Assembly (NCBI GenBank): GCA_934621505.1
Contig: CAKTUU010000007.1
Span: 1 to 64,000 of the forward strand
Length of the DNA stretch: 64,000 bases
From: an uncultured Clostridia bacterium
GTDB lineage: Bacteria > Bacillota > Clostridia > Christensenellales > Aristaeellaceae
Direction of reading: 5' to 3'
Under the pieces are notes generated by a model that was not told the DNA's origin, searched no databases, and saw nothing but the letters and a program-made list of their open reading frames with translations. The position numbers and the translations under genes are program-made. Shown piece by piece: positions 35,491 to 44,877 of this stretch (position 1 is the first letter of the stretch; the number at the start of each line of letters is the position of its first letter).

Positions 35491-37355
35491 CAGCGGTTTT
35501 CCTCCTTCAGCGCCGCCAGAATCCGGCTGGCAATAGCTGCGTCGTCCAAGCCTACGTCCTTAAGCAGGTGCGCGTGATCCCCATGCTGCACAAACCGGTC
35601 CGGCACCGCCAGTGGCAGGAGGCGAGGCGTTTTGCCGCTGACTGCCGCGTATTCCAGCACAGCGCTTCCAAAGCCGCCCTGCAAAACATGCTCCTCCAGT
35701 GTAAAGACAGGAAGACCCGAAGCAAAAACCCTGTTCAGACAATCTTCATCCAGCGGTTTGATGCTGCTGGCATTCACCACTTGCAGGTTGATTTCATCCA
35801 GAGAATCCGCAACCCGCAGCGCCGCGGCCGTCATAGTGCCGGTGGACAGAATGATTCCATCCGTTCCTTCACGCATGCGTTGCCAGCGCCCGATTGCAAA
35901 ATCAGCCGTAGCGTATCCATCAGGAAGAATTTCCGCATTTTTGGGATAGCGGATGGAGCAGGGCCTGCCCAGCAGCAGGGCCGCGTGAATCATCCGTTCC
36001 AGTTCGTCAGCGTCGGCCGGAGCCAAAACGATCATGTTGGGAATATGGCGTAAATAAGCGAAATCATATAAGCCCTGATGAGATTGCCCATCCTCGTTGG
36101 AAATACCGGCCCGGTCCAGCATAAGCACCACCGGCAGATTTTGAATGCATACATCGTGCAAAACCTGGTCGTAGCCACGCTGCAAAAAGGTGGAATAAAC
36201 AAAAAAGAAGGGACGCAGGCCGCCTCTGGCCATTCCGGCTGCCAGGGTTACGGCGTGTTCCTCTGCAATGCCCACGTCAAAAAAACGGTCTGGATACGCA
36301 GCCGCAAAAGCGTCCGTGCCTGTGCCCAGCGGCATGGCAGCGGTAATGGCGACGATTCGTTTGTCCGCTTGGGCCATCTGAATCAGGGTGCGGTTGGCCG
36401 CAGCGCCGTTGGACGGCTTGGAAGAAGCGTTGATTTTTCCGCTTTCCACAAAAAAGGGAGGCGTACCATGAAAAGCCTCCGGACGGCTTTCAGCCCGGTG
36501 GTAGCCATATCCCTTGCGGGTGGCGCAGTGAATGACCACCGGCCCGTCCATCTGCTTGGCCTGCTTCAGCAGGCGTTCCACCGCGCGCTGATCGTTGCCG
36601 TCAATAGGGCCCAGGTAGCGAAAGCCCAGCGCGGAAAAAAATCCCTCGTCCACAAAGATGCGTTTCAGGGTTTGTTTGGTTTTATGGATAACACGGTATA
36701 AGGGCGCTCCAATTACCGGCGTTTTTTCCAGACGGCTTTTCACATGCTTTTTGGTGGAAATCCAGCCGGTGCTGGCCCGCAGATTGGATAAATGCTTACT
36801 AAGCGCCCCAACGTTTTCAGCGATGGACATATTGTTGTCATTCAATACCACAATCATGCGGGTTTTGCTGTTGCCGCAGTCGTTCAGCGCCTCGTAGCAC
36901 ATGCCGCCGGTCAGCGCGCCGTCGCCAATCACCGCAACCACATGATGGGTAAGCCCCTGGGCATCTCGGGCCCGGGCAAGCCCCAGCGCCGCAGACAGTG
37001 ACGTGGAGGCGTGACCCGCTTCAAAGCAGTCGTATTCACTTTCATCCCGGCGGGGAAAGCCGGATATGCCGCCATAGGTGCGCAGCGTATCAAAGCGGTC
37101 AAACCGGCCTGTCAGCAGCTTATGGGCATAGGTTTGATGGCCCACGTCAAACACAATCTGATCCCTCGGGGTATCAAACACCCGATGCAGTGCGATGGTC
37201 AGCTCGATAGCGCCCAGATTGGACGATAAATGCCCGCCGTTTTGCGAAACCGTCTGGATGATTTTGGTGCGCAGATCGTCCGCCAGTTCCTCGCATTCTT
37301 CGTAGCTTAAGCCGCGAATGTCCGACGGATCGTGAATTTGCGATAACTCTACCAT
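35490..37355 (-). CDS. dxs: 1-Deoxy-D-xylulose-5-phosphate synthase
   Basis: The 621-residue thiamine-diphosphate enzyme starts the MEP isoprenoid pathway. Seen: DVGHQTYAHKLLTGR, the ThDP motif IGDGALTGGMCYEALN...LNDNNMSI, DVGIAEEHAVTLAAGMA, DRAGISNEDGQSHQG and the C-terminal transketolase fold. The usual upstream partner ispA/xseB is absent; ddl lies 16 bases upstream. Confidence 0.96.
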   Translation of the reverse strand: MVELSQIHDPSDIRGLSYEECEELADDLRTKIIQTVSQNGGHLSSNLGAIELTIALHRVFDTPRDQIVFDVGHQTYAHKLLTGRFDRFDTLRTYGGISGFPRRDESEYDCFEAGHASTSLSAALGLARARDAQGLTHHVVAVIGDGALTGGMCYEALNDCGNSKTRMIVVLNDNNMSIAENVGALSKHLSNLRASTGWISTKKHVKSRLEKTPVIGAPLYRVIHKTKQTLKRIFVDEGFFSALGFRYLGPIDGNDQRAVERLLKQAKQMDGPVVIHCATRKGYGYHRAESRPEAFHGTPPFFVESGKINASSKPSNGAAANRTLIQMAQADKRIVAITAAMPLGTGTDAFAAAYPDRFFDVGIAEEHAVTLAAGMARGGLRPFFFVYSTFLQRGYDQVLHDVCIQNLPVVLMLDRAGISNEDGQSHQGLYDFAYLRHIPNMIVLAPADADELERMIHAALLLGRPCSIRYPKNAEILPDGYATADFAIGRWQRMREGTDGIILSTGTMTAAALRVADSLDEINLQVVNASSIKPLDEDCLNRVFASGLPVFTLEEHVLQGGFGSAVLEYAAVSGKTPRLLPLAVPDRFVQHGDHAHLLKDVGLDDAAIASRILAALKEENR

Positions 37356-37371
37356 GCTGTTCCTCTATCTC

Positions 37372-38583
37372 TCAGGCGTTTTTAAGCCCGGACTTGGCGC
37401 CAACCTTTCCGCCTAAGGTCACATTGCTAAGAATATCGGAAGAATAGGCGTAATTGCTGTCGTCCTTATCCTTCTGGGCCTCCATGGCGTACTGGACCAG
37501 ATCGTCGATCAGCTGGCTGTAGGGCTTGCCGCAGGACTCCCACAGGTAAAAGGCCATGGAGCCGGGAATGGTGTTGATTTCGGTAATATACAGGCCGTCC
37601 GTTTTCGCGTCGTACATATAGTCGATACGCACAACGCCCTTGCAGTCCATGTCGTTAAAAATATCCACAGACAGCTTTTGAATCTTGTCGCGCAGTTCCG
37701 GCTCGATAGGCGCCGGAAGAACCCGCTTGAGGGACGCCATACCCTTGGTTGAATTGGAACCGCCCAGGTATTTCTCGGCAAAGGTGAGCAAATCGCCGCC
37801 GGAAATGGGCATCTCAATTTCGCTGGCCTGGGCGTGGCCGTCATACCCAAGCACGGAGCAGTTCAGTTCCAGCGGGTCCTCCAGTCCCTGCTCTACCAGC
37901 ACCTTGCGGTCAAACTCGAAGGCAAGCTCCAACGCGTCCTCCAGCCCCTTGCGGTCCCTGGCTTTGGTTACGCCGATGGAGGAGCCCAAGGACGCAGGCT
38001 TCACAAACACGGGATAGGGCAATTTTTCTTCCACGGCGTTCAGCACGTCCGCACGGTTTTCCTCCCAGGCGCGGCGCAAAAACCAGGTGCTGGGCAGCAC
38101 CGGAAATCCCGCGCCGCGGAAAAACTGCTTCATGTACACCTTATCCATACCCATGGCGCTGGCCCCTACCCCGGCACTGGAATAGGGAATGTTGCACAGC
38201 TCCATCAGGCCCTGCACAGTGCCGTCCTCGCCGTGCATGCCGTGCATAACGGGAATAACGCAGTCCAGGCGGGCGACTACCACCTCCTGATCCTTGGCAA
38301 ACAGGCCCTTGCCATGCTGAACGGTGGTCAGCGCGCCGGAACCGGCGGTAACGTCCAAATTAACGCGGATAACGCCCTTGCGGCCGGGGTCAAAGGGCGT
38401 GTAAGCGGAAATATCCATCAGCGCATCGCCGGTGTACCATTCGCCCTGTTTGGAAATATAAATCGGAATAACGTCATAGCGTTGACGGTCCGCCGCCCGC
38501 ATCAGCTGCACGGCGCTGATGATGGATACCTCATGCTCGCAGGTGCGACTTCCGTAAATAACCCCTAATTGCAATTTGCTCAT
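37372..38583 (-). CDS. ddl: D-alanine--D-alanine ligase
   Basis: The 403-residue ATP-grasp enzyme has MHGMHGEDGTVQG, KPASLGSSIGV, ITEINTIPGSMAFY and an omega-loop with AEKY. The Tyr in that loop favours D-Ala-D-Ala over D-Ala-D-Lac activity by family knowledge, but the loop GSNSTKGMASLKRV is atypical and the length is above the usual 350, with an extra C-terminal tail. GGGAGG precedes the ATG. It follows murF by 15 bases; both supply the D-Ala-D-Ala end of peptidoglycan precursors. Confidence 0.92.
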   Translation of the reverse strand: MSKLQLGVIYGSRTCEHEVSIISAVQLMRAADRQRYDVIPIYISKQGEWYTGDALMDISAYTPFDPGRKGVIRVNLDVTAGSGALTTVQHGKGLFAKDQEVVVARLDCVIPVMHGMHGEDGTVQGLMELCNIPYSSAGVGASAMGMDKVYMKQFFRGAGFPVLPSTWFLRRAWEENRADVLNAVEEKLPYPVFVKPASLGSSIGVTKARDRKGLEDALELAFEFDRKVLVEQGLEDPLELNCSVLGYDGHAQASEIEMPISGGDLLTFAEKYLGGSNSTKGMASLKRVLPAPIEPELRDKIQKLSVDIFNDMDCKGVVRIDYMYDAKTDGLYITEINTIPGSMAFYLWESCGKPYSQLIDDLVQYAMEAQKDKDDSNYAYSSDILSNVTLGGKVGAKSGLKNA

Positions 38584-38598
38584 ACTTGTTTCCTCCCG

Positions 38599-40209
38599 TT
38601 ACGCTTCCTGATAATGATCGGGCAAGTCGTTTTCATACAAAACCGTGTCCCCGGGCTGTACCAGGGTATGCAGCAGCACCGTTGAATCGTTCAGGCTGTC
38701 AACACGGTAGGTATTTTCTACCGGAAAGCCCGCTTCCTTCAGCCCCTCCAAAATAGGGGTTGCACGCCCTTTGCCCACAATGATCGCAATATCCGCGCAA
38801 TCCGCAATGGACCGGCCAAAATCACGGTTATACTCCGCTTCTTTTTCGCCCAGCTCCACCATACCCGGAGTAATGATGATGCGGCGCTTGGGAAATTCCT
38901 TCAGGACCTTTAGCGCGGCTTTGGCCCCTATGGGGTTGGAGTTAAATGCGTCGTTAATGATGGTGAAGCTTCCCGGGCGGCTGATCAGTTCCAGGCGGTG
39001 CTTGATGGGCTGCAATTTGGCGATGCCATGGGCAATCTGCTTTAGTGTCAGCCCCAAATCCGACGCTACCGCCGCCGCAAGCAAAATGTTTTGCAGATTA
39101 TGCTCGCCCAGCAGTCTGGTCTGGCATTCAACGCTGCCCTTATCCTGAATGTGCAGCGTAAAGCTGCTGCCCTCCGGCGAAACGCTTACGTTATCGCACC
39201 AGCACTGAGCCCGCTCCGGGTTCATGCCGCACAACGTCTTTGTTTTGGCGGTTTTTTCGTACATCCGGGTGCAGAAAGCGCCGTCGTCATAAAAATAGGC
39301 GTGTGAGCCTTCCTGAGGCAGCGCCTCGATCAGCTCATATTTGGTCTTTGCGACCCGTTCAATGGTATGAAAGGTTTCCAGATGCTGAGGACCTACCGAT
39401 GAAATAATACCGATGGTAGGATGCACCAAGCGGCACATTTCCTTGATATCGCCCACATGCCGCGCACCCATTTCTCCCACAAAAACCTGATAGGAAGGGG
39501 TCAGCTTTTCCCGAATGGTGCGGGTAACGCCCATGGGCGTGTTAAAGCTGGCAGGCGTAATCAGCGTGGGGTATTTTTCGCTTAAAACAGCGCCAAGAAT
39601 ATGCTTGACAGAGGTTTTGCCATAGCTGCCCGTGATGCCGATGCGAATCAGCCGCGGATTGGACAGCAATTTGCGCCGCGCGTCCCGGAAATAGCACTCG
39701 CTGATGGCTTTTTCAATGGGCCAGGCCAGCAGGCCGCTTAAAGCGATTACAAGCGGCAGCAGCAATGGCCACAGGCACAGCCAGGGCAGCAGCAGGGCCT
39801 TTGCGCCAAAATAGCTGATCAGCGTCATCACCGCAAAATGGACCACATACAGCCGCTTCACACGGCCGGTATAAACAAATTTCTTTTTGGCGTGTTTTTC
39901 GCTGAACGTGCGTCCAGTCACAAAGCCCGCCAGGCCGCTGACCGGCAGCAGCAGAATCATGGCCGCAATCCGCCAAAACGCAGACGCGCCGCGCACCGCT
40001 ACCAGATCAAACAGGTATAGCAGCGCCACCATAGCAACTGACGAGCACACCCCCGGAAGCAGGCTGTGAACCGGGTTGCGCTTTAACGCGCGAAAATAGC
40101 CGGGAAACTGGTAGCTTTCCAGCTGAAAATAATGCAAAATCCCTCTGGAAGCAAACAGGCAGCAACAAACCGGCGCCAATACTGCCAGCCAAATCTCCAG
40201 CTGATTCAT
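38599..40209 (-). CDS. murF: MurF-type ligase with N-terminal membrane domain
   Basis: The 536-residue Mur ligase joins D-Ala-D-Ala to the UDP-MurNAc-tripeptide. The first 165 or so residues are not the usual MurF N-terminal domain but a hydrophobic module with about five predicted helices. The catalytic part starts near 188 with GITGSYGKTS (191-200), ASFNTPMGVT, GARHVGDI, LLGEHNLQN and NDAFNSNP. This would tether the last cytoplasmic precursor step to the membrane. It is coupled to the upstream hydrolase by a four-base overlap and sits next to ddl. Confidence 0.85.
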   Translation of the reverse strand: MNQLEIWLAVLAPVCCCLFASRGILHYFQLESYQFPGYFRALKRNPVHSLLPGVCSSVAMVALLYLFDLVAVRGASAFWRIAAMILLLPVSGLAGFVTGRTFSEKHAKKKFVYTGRVKRLYVVHFAVMTLISYFGAKALLLPWLCLWPLLLPLVIALSGLLAWPIEKAISECYFRDARRKLLSNPRLIRIGITGSYGKTSVKHILGAVLSEKYPTLITPASFNTPMGVTRTIREKLTPSYQVFVGEMGARHVGDIKEMCRLVHPTIGIISSVGPQHLETFHTIERVAKTKYELIEALPQEGSHAYFYDDGAFCTRMYEKTAKTKTLCGMNPERAQCWCDNVSVSPEGSSFTLHIQDKGSVECQTRLLGEHNLQNILLAAAVASDLGLTLKQIAHGIAKLQPIKHRLELISRPGSFTIINDAFNSNPIGAKAALKVLKEFPKRRIIITPGMVELGEKEAEYNRDFGRSIADCADIAIIVGKGRATPILEGLKEAGFPVENTYRVDSLNDSTVLLHTLVQPGDTVLYENDLPDHYQEA

Positions 40210-41003
40210 CCCTTATTCGCCTCCAACAAAAATGATTTGACAATCACCAAAAAGCGCTGCCACTCCTCTACAAAGGCAAAATGGGTGCGCCCCTCAAAAA
40301 CCACCAGACCAGCGTCGGGGATTTGCTGCTCCATCTGCTGACCCATCCACAAAGGGGTTTCCGTATCCTCGCTTCCCCAAATCAGCAAAGTTGGGGACTG
40401 GATATCCTTCAGCCGCGGGTACAAATCCTCTGAAACGACCTTTACAAAGGTTTTGCGCATGTTTTCGCTCAAACGGTTATAATCCGCCGAACCATAACGC
40501 CGCCGTAAAGCGGCCTGCCATTTTTCAACCAGACCGGCGATGGGTTTGCACTTTTTCAGTTTGTTTAAGAAAGCCTGATACCGTTTATAGCGTTTTTGCC
40601 GCTTGCTTTGCCTTTCACTGACAGGCGGCTTGATACCGGCGCCGCCGGTAATGACCATTTGATGAATCAGCTGTGGATGCCGGCTGGCCAGATAGATGGC
40701 CACACGTCCCCCAAAAGAATGAGCGATAATGGATACCTTGTCAATGCCCAGTTTCTCCAGCAGGATGGCCAGCTGCTCGCCATAGTCCCCTACACCCCAT
40801 GCCACAGGCGGTTCGCCGCTTTTTCCATGTCCGGGAAAATCTACCGTCAGCAGGGAAGCGCTGTCCCGAAAGCCGTCCTCGATAAAGGAGAAAATGCTTC
40901 CATCGCAGCCCCAGCCGTGAAGCAGCAGCAGCGTTGGGGCCGCCGCGTTCTCCTTGGGCTGATAGCGGTAAAACAGTTTACAGCCCATGATGGTTGTTTC
41001 CAC
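40206..41003 (-). CDS. Alpha/beta hydrolase
   Basis: The 265-residue cytoplasmic alpha/beta-hydrolase has the oxyanion motif HGWGCDG, the nucleophile elbow AHSFGG, acid region WGSEDTETP and His near GRTHFAFVEE. A basic cap insert (RQSKRQKRYKRY) is notable. The substrate is unknown. The GTG at 41003 is chosen because GGAAAGGGG lies nine bases upstream; an ATG at 41027 has no site. First gene of a unit with murF and ddl. Confidence 0.85.
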   Translation of the reverse strand: METTIMGCKLFYRYQPKENAAAPTLLLLHGWGCDGSIFSFIEDGFRDSASLLTVDFPGHGKSGEPPVAWGVGDYGEQLAILLEKLGIDKVSIIAHSFGGRVAIYLASRHPQLIHQMVITGGAGIKPPVSERQSKRQKRYKRYQAFLNKLKKCKPIAGLVEKWQAALRRRYGSADYNRLSENMRKTFVKVVSEDLYPRLKDIQSPTLLIWGSEDTETPLWMGQQMEQQIPDAGLVVFEGRTHFAFVEEWQRFLVIVKSFLLEANKG

Positions 41004-41095
41004 AGAAGCATCCCCTTTCCAAAGCATACATTTCTATTTTACCCCATCTTATGCAAAAAGAAAAGCCATAAGCGCATTTTATGAATGGTTTCGCT

Positions 41096-41581
41096 TTAAA
41101 TTTGATAAACATACCGCCGTTTTATCCGGCTGATTTCAAAGACAGACCGGCACCAATCTGGCACAGTCACCGTGCTTTCCAGCACGCAGCCCAGTTTTTC
41201 GCAGGTGCGAATGCTGGGCGCATTATCCGGGTCCGTGGTAATGACGAAAGATCGCATTCCCATCTGGGCAAACAAAGGCATGCACAGGCGGCAGGCGTGC
41301 AGCGCCTCGTTTTTGCCCCGGTAGGGAGGATCAATGTGATATCCCAGATGCCCCAGATAAAACAGACCGCCGCCTTCCCCAAAACGCAGAGCGATTTCAC
41401 CGGAAATCTTGTGGGATTCCTGATCCACGATATCAAAAATCATGACCGTCGCGTCATCCAAACGGGCCAGCCGGTGAACATATTCTCTTGGCCACAGCGA
41501 TATCAAATCATCCTGAAACATGGAACGATTGCACCGCCCCAACCGTGTAAAAAGGCGCTCAACCGGCTTTTTCATAGACAT
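41096..41581 (-). CDS. GNAT family acetyltransferase
   Basis: The 161-residue protein has the GNAT acetyl-CoA core: YHIDPPYRGKNEALHACRL (motif A with the RGxxxA variant) and NAPSIRTCEKLGCV (motif B). The target is unknown. The ribosome site (AAGGTA) is weak and the Met at codon 3 is an alternative start. Confidence 0.8.
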   Translation of the reverse strand: MSMKKPVERLFTRLGRCNRSMFQDDLISLWPREYVHRLARLDDATVMIFDIVDQESHKISGEIALRFGEGGGLFYLGHLGYHIDPPYRGKNEALHACRLCMPLFAQMGMRSFVITTDPDNAPSIRTCEKLGCVLESTVTVPDWCRSVFEISRIKRRYVYQI

Positions 41582-41609
41582 TGTACCTTACTCATAGGAG
41601 CGTTCCTCA

Positions 41610-41646
41610 CAGAAACAGGACCGATGCGTACCACGCGCATCGGTCC
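41610..41646 (-). terminator. Strong hairpin after the EF-G-like gene
   Basis: A perfect 11-base stem GGACCGATGCG (41618-41628) and CGCATCGGTCC (41636-41646) has a seven-base loop. The minus-strand tail TGTTTCTG is only moderately T-rich; on the plus strand a T6 run comes ten bases later. Confidence 0.6.
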
Positions 41647-41669
41647 CAGATTGTTTTTTCGGAAAAGGT

Positions 41670-43751
41670 TTATTCTTCTTCGTCCTCATCCAGCTTGGCG
41701 TTTTCGATGATCTTTTGAGCCACGTTGGCAGGCACTTCCTCATAGCGCTCAAAGTTCATGATGAAGCTGCCGCGGGCCTGGGTCATGGAACGCAGGTCGG
41801 TAGCGTACTTGAACATTTCCGCCATGGGGGCTTCGGCAACCAGCTGCTGCATGCCGTCCACCTGATTCATACCCATGATGCGGCCGCGGCGCTTGTTCAT
41901 GTCGCCCATGACGTCGCCCATGTATTCGTCAGGCACCAGCACTTCCACATGCATAATGGGCTCAAGCAGCACGGGATTGGCTTCCACGCACTTCTTATAG
42001 GCGATACGTGCGGCGGTCTTGAAGGCCATTTCAGAGGAATCGACAGGGTGATAGCTGCCGTCGTACAGCTTGGCGTGCAGACCTACCATCGGGTAACCAG
42101 CCAGTACGCCCTTGCGCACATGCTCCCGCAGACCCTTTTCAACAGAGGGGATGAAGTTGCGGGGCACTACGCCGCCCACAACCGCGTCCTCAAACTCAAA
42201 GTCGATGCCGGTATCGCCAATGGGAGAGAACTCGATCCAGACGTCGCCGAACTGACCATGTCCGCCGGACTGCTTCTTGTGACGGCCCTGCACCTTGATG
42301 GTCTTTTTGATGGTTTCACGGTAGGGAATGCGGGGATCCTGCAAATTGGCCTGAGCGCCAAACTTGCTGGCCAGCTTGGCCCGAATCACATCCAGGTGCA
42401 ATTCGCCCTGGCCGGACAGCAGGGTTTCGGTGGTTTCCACGTTCTTTTCCAGCTTGATGGAGGGATCTTCCTCCATCAAACGGGCCAGGCCGCTGAATAC
42501 CTTGTCTTCCTCACCCTGCTTGGCGGCGAATACGGCCTTGCTGATGCAGGGAACAGGATATTCGATCGGAGCGTACTTGATGGGCTTGGCGGGGTCGCAC
42601 AGCGTATCGCCAGTATTGGTGAACTGCAACTTGGACAAAGCGCCCATATCGCCGGCGTTCAACTGCTGGGTGCTGATCTGCTTTTTGCCCCGCAGCACAT
42701 AAATGCCGTTGATTTTTTCCGTCTTGTCCACGGTGGCGTTATACAGGCTGCCAGCGCCGGACAGGCTGCCGCTCATGACCTTAAACAGGCTCAGCTTGCC
42801 AACGAAGGGGTCGGCGATGGTCTTGTACACAAAGGCGCTGAAAGGCTCGCTGTTCTTGCAGGCGCGGGTTTCTTCCTCGCCGGTTTTGGGATTTTCGCCC
42901 GTGTACACGGCATGGTCGGGAGAGGGCAGATAATCCGCCATAACGTCCAGCAGCTTGACCACGCCTACGCCGGTCAGAGCGGAGCAGGGCAGGATGGGGC
43001 AAATCTGGCCGGAAATCATGCCCAGGCGGAAGCCCTGTAAAATTTCCTCGTGGGACAGTTCGCCTTCATCCAGATATTTCATCATCAAATCATCGTCCGC
43101 GCTGGCGGCGGCTTCGGTAATTTCCTCCAAAGCCAAGGCGATATCGTCGGCCAGTTCGGCGGGCACGGGAATTTCCTTGGGCTTGCCCTTGTTGACACGC
43201 TCATAGGCCTTATTTTCCAGCACGTTGACTACGCCGCGGAAGTCAGCGCCCGCGCCGATGGGCAAAAACAGCGGAACAACGCTGCTGCCAAAGGTATCGC
43301 GCAGTTGGGACTGAACCTTCATAAAGTCGGCGTGATCACGGTCCATCTGGTTCACGATAAACATACGGCCCACGCCGTTCTTGGTGGCGTAATGCCAGGC
43401 CTTTTCGGTACCAACGGCCACGCCGCCCACAGCGTTTACCAAAATAGCGGCCGTTTCCACCACGCGCAGGGGACCCATCATTTCACCGATAAAATCAAAA
43501 TAGCCGGGCACGTCGATGAAATTGAGCATCTTCTGGTTCCACTCGATGGGAGCGGTGGCGGCGCTGATGGAAATTTTCCGTTTGATTTCTTCCGCGTCAA
43601 AGTCGGTAACGGTGTTGCCGTCCTCAACACGGCCCTGGCGGTCAATTGCGCCGGCAGCGAAAAGCAAAGCCTCCATCAGCGTGGTTTTGCCCTCGCTGCC
43701 ATGTCCCATGAGGGCGATATTCCTGATGTCTTTGGTCTGATAGTTAGCCAT
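41670..43751 (-). CDS. EF-G-like translational GTPase
   Basis: The 693-residue protein has all five EF-G domains but differs at the GTPase motifs: G1 GHGSEGKT (16-23) instead of AHIDAGKT, G3 DVPGY (80-84) where EF-G has DTPGH, and G4 NQMD (134-137) for NKMD. This matches the EF-G2-like paralogue family rather than the canonical translocase. Loss of the switch II histidine suggests slow GTP hydrolysis or a different role; this is inference. The C terminus ends in Asp/Glu. AAGGGGG precedes the ATG. It is transcribed alone. Confidence 0.9.
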   Translation of the reverse strand: MANYQTKDIRNIALMGHGSEGKTTLMEALLFAAGAIDRQGRVEDGNTVTDFDAEEIKRKISISAATAPIEWNQKMLNFIDVPGYFDFIGEMMGPLRVVETAAILVNAVGGVAVGTEKAWHYATKNGVGRMFIVNQMDRDHADFMKVQSQLRDTFGSSVVPLFLPIGAGADFRGVVNVLENKAYERVNKGKPKEIPVPAELADDIALALEEITEAAASADDDLMMKYLDEGELSHEEILQGFRLGMISGQICPILPCSALTGVGVVKLLDVMADYLPSPDHAVYTGENPKTGEEETRACKNSEPFSAFVYKTIADPFVGKLSLFKVMSGSLSGAGSLYNATVDKTEKINGIYVLRGKKQISTQQLNAGDMGALSKLQFTNTGDTLCDPAKPIKYAPIEYPVPCISKAVFAAKQGEEDKVFSGLARLMEEDPSIKLEKNVETTETLLSGQGELHLDVIRAKLASKFGAQANLQDPRIPYRETIKKTIKVQGRHKKQSGGHGQFGDVWIEFSPIGDTGIDFEFEDAVVGGVVPRNFIPSVEKGLREHVRKGVLAGYPMVGLHAKLYDGSYHPVDSSEMAFKTAARIAYKKCVEANPVLLEPIMHVEVLVPDEYMGDVMGDMNKRRGRIMGMNQVDGMQQLVAEAPMAEMFKYATDLRSMTQARGSFIMNFERYEEVPANVAQKIIENAKLDEDEEE

Positions 43752-43840
43752 TATAGATCCCCCTTAACTCGTTTTTTATATAGCGTCTTTTTATCCCCTA
43801 ATTTGGAGCGATGCCCATGTGAATCCATAAGAAACATATG

Positions 43841-43857
43841 AACGATTTTTTATCGTT
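43841..43857. repeat. Inverted repeat at the EF-G-like transcription start
   Basis: AACGAT (43841-43846) and ATCGTT (43852-43857) are perfect arms around a five-T centre. The site begins a few bases after the -10 and covers the predicted transcription start, so it could be an operator. Confidence 0.4.
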
Positions 43858-43860
43858 GCT

Positions 43861-43889
43861 ATTATAGCAGATAACAGACAAAAAGAAAA
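43861..43889 (-). promoter_or_regulatory. Promoter of the EF-G-like gene
   Basis: On the minus strand TGCTATAAT gives a perfect extended -10 (TATAAT 43866-43861). The -35 is poor (TTTTCT). The 5' leader is about 100 bases. Confidence 0.65.
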
Positions 43890-43917
43890 GAAGAAATTTT
43901 GAAAAAGCCCGCCAGAT

Positions 43918-44811
43918 TTACAACAGATATTTTTCCTTCAGGTATCCTTCCAAGTTGCCGTATTCGCTTACCTGAATGCAGTCTATTTTCAATTCTTCCA
44001 TACAGGCCGTCAAAATCGCCATGCCATGTACCACAATATCCGCCCGCTGCGGCTGAAGCCACGGCAGTTCATAGCGCTGCTTCAGCGGCATGGGGGCCAG
44101 CTGTTCAATGGAATGCCATACGCATTGCCTGCTTAGCTGGAAGCCATGGATCGATCCCTTTTGGCTCCACGGAATCTGCTGGACCAACGCAGCCGTGGTG
44201 GTAAAGGTGCCGCCTACGCCAATCCACTGCTCCGGTTGGCTTTGGGCAAACTGGGGCAGCACAGGGCGCAAAAGCCCTTTGGCGCATTCCACCACTGTCC
44301 GCGCCTCCTGCACGCTGGATAAGGGAAGCTGGCGAAAAAGCCGTACCGCTCCCATCTGCACGCTGGCGGCTGTGGAAACGCCCTTTTCGTCCCCCACTAC
44401 AAGCTCCGTGGAACCGCCGCCTATGTCGATAACGCCGGTCGGCCCCTTCTCCATCGCCCCCAGAAAAGACAGCAGTGCCTCTTTTTCGCCGCTGCACACA
44501 TCCAGCGCCAAACCGGTATGCTCCAGCAGTGCCTGAGCAAATTCCTGCCGATTTGCGGCGTCCCGCACGGCGCTGGTGGCAAACAGATGCACGGCTTCCG
44601 CCCCTGCGGCTTCCGCTTCCTTGCGAAAGCCGGCTACGCTTTCACAGGCTTTTCGCATCATTTCAGATGAAATCCTTTTCTGCTCGTCCAGAGCGGCAAA
44701 CACCCGCAGCCCTTCGCGGAAGCGGTGCAGACGGTGCATCTTTCCTTCGCTGATATCCGCAAGAAGCATTCGCAGAGAGTTTGATCCTATGCCAATGGCA
44801 GCGATTCGCAA
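43918..44811 (-). CDS. Ppx/GppA family phosphatase
   Basis: The 297-residue actin/hsp70-fold enzyme hydrolyses polyphosphate or pppGpp in relatives. Seen: AIGIGSNSLRMLLAD (phosphate 1), VIDIGGGSTELVV (phosphate 2) and GVGGTFTTTAAL. It is a short form, catalytic domains only. The TTG at 44811 is better spaced from GAGG than the GTG at 44820. It lies just after the divIC terminator; in many Clostridia ppx genes sit beside yabPQ-divIC. Confidence 0.88.
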   Translation of the reverse strand: MRIAAIGIGSNSLRMLLADISEGKMHRLHRFREGLRVFAALDEQKRISSEMMRKACESVAGFRKEAEAAGAEAVHLFATSAVRDAANRQEFAQALLEHTGLALDVCSGEKEALLSFLGAMEKGPTGVIDIGGGSTELVVGDEKGVSTAASVQMGAVRLFRQLPLSSVQEARTVVECAKGLLRPVLPQFAQSQPEQWIGVGGTFTTTAALVQQIPWSQKGSIHGFQLSRQCVWHSIEQLAPMPLKQRYELPWLQPQRADIVVHGMAILTACMEELKIDCIQVSEYGNLEGYLKEKYLL

Positions 44812-44845
44812 TGGAAACACCTCGCCTCATTTGTATTTTTTCACA

Positions 44846-44877
44846 GAAAAATCCCTTTGACTATTGCAAAGGGATTT
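44846..44877 (-). terminator. Terminator spanning the divIC stop codon
   Basis: Perfect 11-base arms AAATCCCTTTG (44849-44859) and CAAAGGGATTT (44867-44877) with the TAG of divIC in the loop, followed by TTTTTCTG on the minus strand. Confidence 0.75.
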
